Shown: positions 7,220 to 12,573 of the stretch, piece by piece | Position numbering within the stretch: position 1 is the first letter of the stretch | How the letters are laid out: each line of letters starts with the position of its first letter | NCBI GenBank assembly: GCA_013361075.1 | Contig: JABWAJ010000245.1 | Coordinates: 1 to 16,297, forward strand | Length of the DNA stretch: 16,297 nt | Reading direction: 5' to 3' | From: Saprospiraceae bacterium | GTDB taxonomy: Bacteria; Bacteroidota; Bacteroidia; Chitinophagales; Saprospiraceae | The notes under the pieces: model-generated | What the model saw: only the letters and a program-made list of their open reading frames with translations | Told to the model about the DNA's origin: nothing | Databases searched by the model: none | Program-made: the position numbers and the translations under genes

Positions 7220-8047
7220 TCAGGACTCTTTCCTCGTTCCCAAAGCCTTGTCAATAGCGGATATCAAATTCTTTCGGGACACATCCTGATACGGCCTGTA
7301 ACCAACTTCTGATGAAATAACCGTTCCGGTTTTGTCAATGACAATATTTTTGGGAAAACCGCCTCCATCATAAAGGTCCATGATGGACTTCGCTTCGGGA
7401 ATGATGCGGTAATCAAATCTCGTTCGTTGTAAAAAAGCTTTGGTTTCTTTTTCCTTGTCAAAAGTCAGGCCGAGGAAAACCACGTCTTTGCCCTGGTATG
7501 CCTGCACTATTTCATTCAATTCCGGCATTTCCTGAACGCAGGGGAAGCATCCAATGAACCAAAAATTGAGTACGACGACCTTGCCTTTCAAGGTCGCCAA
7601 ATCCACCTGGTTGCCATCAATATCTTTTGCTGTGAAAAGGGGGGCGGGTTTGAATCGCAAATCCACCCGGTTTTTTTGATGCTTTTTGGCTTCTTCCTTA
7701 AGGTTGTTAAAATAATCAGCCAATTCTGTCTTGGTCAGCGATCTGAAAACCACTGCTTTGATGTTTTCAGGATCATCACCAAAACAGTCAACCGTCATAT
7801 TCATCTCTTTTTCCCGGATCTGTGCTAAAGTTAACTGATTTCCTTCAAGGGAATAGACCGGAAATTTTAATTGGGTAGTGTCGTCAATTAAGTGTAAAAC
7901 CTTACGTCTTTCTTTCTCAGTCAGGGTTATTTTATTCAAACCGCTAAGTGCTTTTTCGAGTTTTTCAGAATAAACCGGAATGTCGTTTTTGCAACTGGTA
8001 ATGAATAACAGAAAGGGTAATAAGGTTGTAATTGACAAGGTCTTCAT
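7220..8047 (-). CDS. TlpA/ResA-like thioredoxin-fold lipoprotein
   Basis: 275 residues from the ATG at 8047, chosen because it opens a lipoprotein signal (MKTLSITTLLPFLLFITSC, lipidated Cys19); the frame is open 41 codons further up, but that stretch is not signal-like. Residues ~20-130 are an unassigned N-terminal region. The thioredoxin domain begins near 134 (FKPAPLFTAKDIDGNQVDL). It contains the active site WFIGCFPC (Cys167 and Cys170), the VVFLGLTFD strand (189-197) and the cis-proline GGFP (Pro232). TlpA/ResA proteins are membrane-anchored thiol-disulfide reductases acting in the periplasm, for example in cytochrome c maturation or general redox homeostasis. No cytochrome genes are nearby, so the substrate is open. 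It lies 126 bp downstream of the phnA-like gene and may share its transcript. Confidence 0.88.
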   Translation of the reverse strand: MKTLSITTLLPFLLFITSCKNDIPVYSEKLEKALSGLNKITLTEKERRKVLHLIDDTTQLKFPVYSLEGNQLTLAQIREKEMNMTVDCFGDDPENIKAVVFRSLTKTELADYFNNLKEEAKKHQKNRVDLRFKPAPLFTAKDIDGNQVDLATLKGKVVVLNFWFIGCFPCVQEMPELNEIVQAYQGKDVVFLGLTFDKEKETKAFLQRTRFDYRIIPEAKSIMDLYDGGGFPKNIVIDKTGTVISSEVGYRPYQDVSRKNLISAIDKALGTRKES

Positions 8048-8172
8048 GGCGTTATGGTATTGTTCTATTGATAATAAGTATACCTGGCGCCCAATGTGAC
8101 AAAGGCCTGCCTCCAACCATGCGTTGATCAGCCGTGCTGCAAGGACAGCGCTTTCTTTGGGAAGTACCATTG

Positions 8173-8467
8173 TCAGGCTTTTCTAACAAATTCTGATTTT
8201 AACGCCATTGCCCCATAACCTTCAATTTTGCAATCAATATTATGGTCGCCGTCGGTTAAGCGGATGTTTTTTACTTTGGCGCCCGCCTTTATGGGCAGCG
8301 AAGCTCCTTTTACCGGTAAGTTTTTCTTTCACCACCAGGATGTCCGCTTTGAACACCGCTTCGGGCGTCCATTCATGACCACAGTCCGGGCACGCGTATG
8401 ATTGTTCTCCCGTAGCGTACCCATAAGGGGATTCACATTGTGGGCATGACTTTGTTTCTTCAGACAT
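8173..8467 (-). pseudogene. phnA: phnA/yjdM-like zinc-ribbon gene, frameshifted and internally shortened
   Basis: The first ~60 codons from ATG 8467 read a PhnA-type N-terminus with a four-cysteine zinc ribbon (Cys8, Cys11, Cys26, Cys29; ending CGHEW). After GKR the frame runs into unrelated sequence and stops after 75 residues. In the +1 frame from about 8330 to the TGA at 8173 the typical PhnA C-terminus is intact (GASLPIKAGAKVKNI, then DGDHNIDCKI, then ALKSEFVRKA). Removing one A from the A5 run near 8325 joins the two halves into one ~97-residue product. PhnA proteins are usually ~110 residues; the missing part is the VVKDxNGxxLxDGD block after the zinc ribbon, so there is also a deletion of about 15 codons. 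Despite the name, the family has no proven role in phosphonate use. A sequencing error in the A-run could explain the frameshift but not the deletion. Confidence 0.8.
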
Positions 8468-8493
8468 GATTAAGGTTTTTTTGTATATGGGGG

Positions 8494-8501
8494 GAAAGGT
8501 A
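8494..8501 (-). promoter_or_regulatory. Possible -7 box upstream of the phnA-like gene
   Basis: TACCTTTC on the minus strand (8501-8494) matches the Bacteroidota -7 box TAnnTTTG at all but the last base, 27 bp before the ATG at 8467. No clear TTTG lies 19-21 bp upstream, so this is weak. Confidence 0.25.
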
Positions 8502-8570
8502 AGCTATTTTGGGAGGGGACAGCATATTTAGCGCCAACCCGGGGTCAGTCAAGCACTACCAAATCTTGAA

Positions 8571-9506
8571 TTAATTTCCTTCACTTGGCAACACAGCCCT
8601 CTTCCTAATTTCATAAATATTTGTCTTTATTTTCCACTGTTCACTATCCCATACAAGATAGTAATCCTGATAGTTGACGGTATCTGCCTTAACCTTTGGA
8701 GTTTGAGAGGTGTCTTGCCAGAGTAGATGCCATTTCTCCCGGGTTTTCACTCTTGCGCTGTTCAGCCAGATTTTTTCGATATGCACTTCTACTACTTGGT
8801 GCGTAGAGGGGGGAGTTTTCAGACTTCTATTCAGCCTCGAATTATTGTACAAGACATGTTTTATTTCCTCCCGATTTGGGCTGTTCATAGTGTAAAAACG
8901 ATCAAGGAAAGCTGTATCAATGACAGGAATTGATTTATATGCATTGAACTCAGCCTGATTTGCTTCCAGTATAAGCCGTTTTATTTCCCTGCTATGGGTT
9001 GCCCGATAGCACCCTTGATAGTAAGCGAGGCAAGACAACATAAGGATAGGGATTATAGCGGTTTTTTTCAAAATAGCTTTAATGCTAAACCCGGGTCTTT
9101 GCACTTTCCCCTGGCCATCCAAAGCAGTTTCCTTCTCATTAAGTAGACGGGCAATGGTATCCTCGTTCCTGTGCCGAAAGTCTTCCCAATTCTTATAACC
9201 TACATAACAAGCGTATGCATCAAGCGATTTGTATTTTGTGTTTTCAGTTAGCCCATTTTTTTGAAAAGCCTGGTTCAGTGTGTCTTCACTAAGTGCCTCT
9301 ATGTGATCAATTTTTTTCTCAGCAAACAGGCGCTTCATGTCAGTGTGGATCGTAATGGCAAAATTAAATGGTTGGTTTATTTGGTCAAAACCATTGAACT
9401 CACCGAACCTACGCTTATATTTTTCATCCCATTCCTTCTCAATCTTTCCTGTGAATTGCCTCCACAGTTCTGTTACAAGTTGTTGCTTTTGCCTAAGTAC
9501 GGCCAT
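8571..9506 (-). CDS. Unrecognised single-pass membrane protein with NTF2-like-looking C-terminus
   Basis: 311 residues. The N-terminal 1-145 are soluble, charged and probably cytoplasmic. They include a segment around 80-112 (FQKNGLTENTKYKSLDAYAC, then YVGYKNWEDF) that resembles a motif recurring in Bacteroidota signalling or regulatory proteins, where a small helical domain ends 'LD.xA.Y.GY.xW.DF'. A single membrane helix spans ~147-166. The C-terminal part (170-311) would be in the periplasm. Its closing strands (VNYQDYYLVWDSEQWKIKTN) look like the end of an NTF2/SnoaL-like fold, but this is a pattern impression, not a proven domain. I do not recognise a named family. It is divergent from the lipoprotein gene at 9725, and the 218-bp gap between them should hold both promoters; TAGATTTG (9547-9540, minus) fits a -7 box for this gene but has no good -33 partner. 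Confidence 0.7.
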   Translation of the reverse strand: MAVLRQKQQLVTELWRQFTGKIEKEWDEKYKRRFGEFNGFDQINQPFNFAITIHTDMKRLFAEKKIDHIEALSEDTLNQAFQKNGLTENTKYKSLDAYACYVGYKNWEDFRHRNEDTIARLLNEKETALDGQGKVQRPGFSIKAILKKTAIIPILMLSCLAYYQGCYRATHSREIKRLILEANQAEFNAYKSIPVIDTAFLDRFYTMNSPNREEIKHVLYNNSRLNRSLKTPPSTHQVVEVHIEKIWLNSARVKTREKWHLLWQDTSQTPKVKADTVNYQDYYLVWDSEQWKIKTNIYEIRKRAVLPSEGN

Positions 9507-9724
9507 CTTGGGTAGGTTTATAGATCAAATAAGGATTTACAAATCTATTTTCAAACAGACACGTCTAATCATGACGTTCCCTCAAATGCGAAAACTTTTT
9601 CAAATCTCATTAAAACAATTGCAAATGCCGAAAAAGAGGTAATCATCCCAACACCTTTGTTGCGTGATTCGTTGAATGAATTAGCGACATCACAGAAATT
9701 TTTTAACATAAAATAAATTTAGTG

Positions 9725-10423
9725 ATGAAGTATTCAAAAGCGTTAACCTGTTGTTTCTTTCTTTTCCTGTTGGCCTTAATAGGTTGTGAACAAGAACGTG
9801 AACAAGCGATTCTGCCTGATACAAGCGAACACGAAAGCCCTGAATTGGCATTCAAGTTTGAGCAATGCATCAAGCTGTATGATGGTGAGTTTTTCGTCGA
9901 CTACTGTGTACAGTCAAACCTCGAGTCTGAGATAGAGAAGATTTTGTTACAGAACCCAAAGGTTAGAATTTCACCATACCATGCAGCAGACTACCCGGAA
10001 ACAGACACACCTGAAAATTTTGTACTCTCTGAACAGACAGACTTACCGCCTACCGACTACGATGTTTCAGAGGTTATTAAAAGTAGCAACGTACCTCATG
10101 GTTATAAGGCTGAGCTGTACTACAGTAACAAAAATGTTTCAGACGATTTTTCTTTCAGATCTTGGGCAAACCGCTACTACAGTGATAGCGGTGCTATCGG
10201 CGTCTATGTTGCCCATGGGGGCTATACAGTACCTACATTTTTTGACAGTAGAGGTTTTTTGAACATAGGATGGAAAGAACGTGGTAACCGAACTATCGGG
10301 CCCAATAACACTCATTCGCATACATTTAACACTACGGTCTACACCAGTTACCGGGGTGCCAGGGCAAGGGCATATACAACCCTGCCTGCCTGGAATGCAA
10401 TGACGAAAATTTTCCTTTACTGA
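9725..10423 (+). CDS. Unrecognised secreted lipoprotein
   Basis: 232 residues from ATG 9725; a GTG one codon earlier (9722) is also possible. It has a lipoprotein signal (LLALIGC, lipidated Cys21). The mature part starts with an acidic, low-complexity linker (21-40). Next comes a domain with two cysteines (Cys48 and Cys61), which may form a disulfide. The C-terminal domain (~140-232) is rich in Gly, Tyr, Asn and Thr (AIGVYVAHGGYTVPTFF, IGPNNTHSHTFN) and looks beta-rich. No catalytic motif or named family is recognised. The protein ends just before a strong hairpin terminator. It stands alone on this strand, divergent from the one-TM protein gene. Confidence 0.75.
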   Translation: MKYSKALTCCFFLFLLALIGCEQEREQAILPDTSEHESPELAFKFEQCIKLYDGEFFVDYCVQSNLESEIEKILLQNPKVRISPYHAADYPETDTPENFVLSEQTDLPPTDYDVSEVIKSSNVPHGYKAELYYSNKNVSDDFSFRSWANRYYSDSGAIGVYVAHGGYTVPTFFDSRGFLNIGWKERGNRTIGPNNTHSHTFNTTVYTSYRGARARAYTTLPAWNAMTKIFLY

Positions 10424-10429
10424 GGTGTC

Positions 10430-10490
10430 TAAAAAAAATTCCCGTGATGTGCCTTTGCTGTTGATGCTATCGGCCCATCACGGGTTTCCT
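10430..10490. terminator. Bidirectional intrinsic terminator
   Basis: A 9-bp perfect stem, CCCGTGATG (10441-10449) with CATCACGGG (10476-10484), around a 26-nt loop. It is flanked on the left by A8TT (T8 in the minus direction) and on the right by TTTCCTT. It begins 18 bp after the stop codon of the lipoprotein gene. In the plus direction the U-tract is short; in the minus direction it is strong, and there it would stop transcription arriving from the right. Confidence 0.75.
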
Positions 10491-10948
10491 TCCAACAAAT
10501 CCCTTTCTGTGTATTATTCGGTTTTAAAACCCAATAAATAGGTGCTGCAAAATACCTGCCCTGCACAGCCCGCTCGCACCAAGTCTTCCCTCTCCTCGTC
10601 AAAACCACGCTCGCTCGCCAGGATTTTTAATCCGTTGCGGCCTGTCTGCCGGTCTCCAGACCGGCGCTCCTTCACCTCAATCGAGTTCAAAGCTTTAACA
10701 CCCACAATGAAATAGAAGGAAGACCTCACCCCTTTCCGGACATCACTAAAAACATCCAACTTAAACCATACTCAACATACCCAACCACGGATCAAGTTAA
10801 GGGAAATTTTTCAAACTGCATCTATCAAGGAACCTTTTGATCACTTCAATTGTCCATTACGCCTGCAATGTTCCGACATGTAAACCAATTCAAAAACACC
10901 TGAAACATGGCGAAGCAGCATTTTATTTTAGTTTGAAACATCCAAAGC
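10491..10948. other. Non-coding gap holding one hairpin repeat; no other feature
   Basis: Between the terminator and the 96-residue gene there are about 460 bases. The only structure seen is the family 2 repeat at 10570-10674. Open frames here are short and read the repeat (10514-10759 minus) or lie opposite each other without motifs. Confidence 0.5.
10570..10674 (-). repeat. GC-rich double-hairpin intergenic repeat (family 2), copy 2
   Basis: It aligns along its whole length with 12241-12354 (for example ccaagtcttccct and gcggcc blocks, and ggtctccagacc). In minus-strand order it reads hairpin GCCGGTCTGGAGACCGGC (10648-10665), a GC-rich linker, hairpin GGATT-AAA-AATCC (10621-10633), then TGGCGAGCGAGCGTGG. 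This is the same architecture as 7051-7135, although the stems differ in sequence. Confidence 0.75.
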
Positions 10949-11239
10949 ATGAACGCAAACTCCCATCCCTGGCTCGAATTCCTGAAAACCATCGCCCCCG
11001 ACCTTGCCGTCCTGCAACAAGCCCCTGACGGCAATCCCCTGCTTTGGGTTCAAATCGCCGGCGAGCGCGTCCGCATCATCCACGAAGCGGATTCCGATTT
11101 CAGCTTCTGGATCGAACGCTTTGAAAGTGCCGGCGGCGAAACGGGGGATGAATTGGTGGTGGATGTCGGTGCGCAGGCAGAAGAACTGCGGCTGGCGCGC
11201 AATGTAGTGGAGGCTTTTTTGAAAAGGCGGACGGGGTAG
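10949..11239 (+). CDS. Small hypothetical protein, probably cytoplasmic
   Basis: 96 residues, no signal peptide and no membrane segment. An amphipathic N-terminal helix (HPWLEFLKTIAPDLAVLQQ, 6-24) is followed by two beta-like strands (LLWVQIAGERVRIIHE, 31-46), a FWIERFES segment and a C-terminal helix (ELRLARNVVEAFLKRR, 79-94). Acidic overall and clearly GC-richer than the neighbouring lipoprotein gene. I do not recognise a family. Coding is favoured over the overlapping frames on both strands by this ordered secondary-structure pattern and by the start close after an AT-rich, promoter-like stretch (TTAGTTTG at 10928-10935). Confidence 0.6.
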   Translation: MNANSHPWLEFLKTIAPDLAVLQQAPDGNPLLWVQIAGERVRIIHEADSDFSFWIERFESAGGETGDELVVDVGAQAEELRLARNVVEAFLKRRTG

Positions 11240-11484
11240 CGCAGGAACAAAGTGCCATTCCCAAGCAATTTTCCGGTTTTCAACAATGTAGTTGATTCTA
11301 AAACCTTTCCCTCCTTATGGATGATTGACGATTACAGGCTCTGTAATGGATGATATCGCATACGAAAACTCCCCAGCTCCTGTCAAGCCTTCCCTCACCC
11401 TGAATATTTTTTAAACGATCATCGTCGTTCTTTTTTCAGCCACATAAGCCTCTCTAGCCAATTGGCTGGTCTGCTCTTTTCGGC

Positions 11485-12135
11485 TCAATTAGCTTTTACC
11501 GTCGTCAGTAGTTCGCTGTCGAAGACGGCAGCTGGTGAAATGACGGTTTCATCCATTGGGACGTTGTCGCCGTACCGCTCTTTCATTTTTTTCTTAACCA
11601 CGCCACTTGTCAGGTCAAAATCGCTCAGTTTGCCAAGCTTTCCAATCTCAATCCCTGTCGCCCGTTGGTAGATTTTCCAAATGAGTTCAGAGCAATAAAT
11701 CCTGTCGTCTGACCACTCAAAAGTCAGGTCGTAGTTTTTGCCTTTGAGTTCATCGCCAACCGCTTTCATTTTTGCAAGTGCCGCAGGCGTTAGCACCTCG
11801 TCTGCGTTTTTAAGTCGCTTGACGACATACTTGCCGTCTTGTCCCCGGGCAATCCATTTGTCCAGCCGGGTTCGTTTCACAGGTTGCACGGCTTCAAAAA
11901 CAAAAAACTGATTCCCTTCTTTGTAAATGATTCCACAGTGCGAATACACTGATTTAGTGGCCAGTTGAACGGCTTTGCTTTGCCCGGAAAGGGAGGTCTG
12001 GAAAATCAGGTCGCCGCTCTGAAACCCGTTTTCCTTTATAGAGGTTGCAAAAATCAACGGCAAATTAGCATCCAAACCGTACCCGCCTAAAAAAATCAGT
12101 CCTAAAAATCCAAACAGGGTTATTCCTTTTTTCAT
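11485..12135 (-). CDS. YiiX/YebB-like NlpC/P60-superfamily cysteine hydrolase
   Basis: 216 residues from the ATG at 12135, chosen because it opens a hydrophobic signal or anchor (residues 4-19); the upstream extension of the frame (to 12183) adds a non-typical sequence. The fold is the circularly permuted papain-like group (Peptidase_C92/DUF830). It shows a GDLIFQTS entry (41-48), an SVYSHCGIIYKEGN block with the catalytic His66, an FEAV strand with Glu81, and a late YCSELIWKIYQ with the catalytic Cys148. In this group Cys and His hydrolyse amide or thioester bonds; E. coli YiiX is the named relative, and the substrate is not established. It is a monocistronic gene by spacing, between a hairpin repeat on its right and the 96-residue gene on its left. 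Confidence 0.85.
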   Translation of the reverse strand: MKKGITLFGFLGLIFLGGYGLDANLPLIFATSIKENGFQSGDLIFQTSLSGQSKAVQLATKSVYSHCGIIYKEGNQFFVFEAVQPVKRTRLDKWIARGQDGKYVVKRLKNADEVLTPAALAKMKAVGDELKGKNYDLTFEWSDDRIYCSELIWKIYQRATGIEIGKLGKLSDFDLTSGVVKKKMKERYGDNVPMDETVISPAAVFDSELLTTVKAN

Positions 12136-12240
12136 GGTCGTTTTATTGTAGAATACGAAAACTATCAGCCAGCAGGTTAGCAACTCCCCATCCGCGTATG
12201 CTGAATGTTAGTCAAACCGGGGCTGAGGGGCTACACCTTC

Positions 12241-12354
12241 CCGCTCGCGCCAAGTCTTCCCTCCCCTCGTCAAAATCGCGCGGCTCGCCAGGGATGTCAT
12301 TCCCGCCAGGGAATCTCCCGTCGCGGCCGGTCTTCCGGTCTCCAGACCAGCGTG
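12241..12354 (-). repeat. GC-rich hairpin intergenic repeat (family 2), copy 3, with duplicated hairpin
   Basis: Homologous to 10570-10674 over its whole length. The stem GGTCT/AGACC (12337-12348) is kept. The second hairpin of the other copies is replaced here by two adjacent small hairpins, GGGA-ATC-TCCC (12309-12319) and GGGAT-GTC-ATTCCC (12291-12304), separated by the shared CGCCA motif. The copy therefore looks as if the hairpin unit has been duplicated. Reading frames across it (12198-12441) are repeat-derived. Confidence 0.7.
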
Positions 12355-12470
12355 CGAAGGTCATTCCCCTCCTCACAAAAATTCATCATCCCTCCCGTGC
12401 TGCCAACCGCGCCCATATCCTATTACATGATTGATAATTGACCCCCATCTCAGGATAAGAAGGCTATACA

Positions 12471-12530
12471 CCGCTGACGCGTTCCTTCGCTTGAATGCCC
12501 ACAGGGCATTCACCCTGCGGGATCGCTCAG
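12471..12530 (-). repeat. Single perfect hairpin, possible relative of family 2
   Basis: GAATGCCC-ACA-GGGCATTC (12493-12511) is an 8-bp perfect stem. On the minus strand it is followed by AAGCGAAGGAACGCGTC, which resembles the CGAGCAAAGGACGTG tail of the copy at 7051-7135. It lies about 60 bp beyond the stop codon of the formate dehydrogenase alpha gene and could serve as its terminator or RNA end. No U-tract follows. Confidence 0.45.
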
Positions 12531-12573
12531 TCACATCAAAAATCAAATTTCATCATTCATCAATCGTCAATAC

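Noticed and set aside
7145..7312. Short plus-strand frame (55 codons) beginning MANNEPVALVEN
   Set aside because: It runs antisense into the end of the thioredoxin-like gene and has no supporting motif or homologue I recognise; possibly a worn gene fragment, but not supportable.
8315..8335. Programmed -1 frameshift in the phnA-like gene
   Set aside because: The conserved second half lies in the +1 frame; a -1 slip on the A-run leads to a stop within a few codons. An extra A or a sequencing error is the simpler explanation.
10514..10759. 81-codon minus-strand open frame
   Set aside because: It translates the family 2 hairpin repeat; the homologous repeat at 12241-12354 does not keep the frame because of the duplicated hairpin.
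11456..11467. 12-bp perfect palindrome AGCCAATTGGCT downstream of the YiiX-like gene
   Set aside because: It has no loop or U-tract and is of a length expected by chance in a window of this size; no operator role can be supported.
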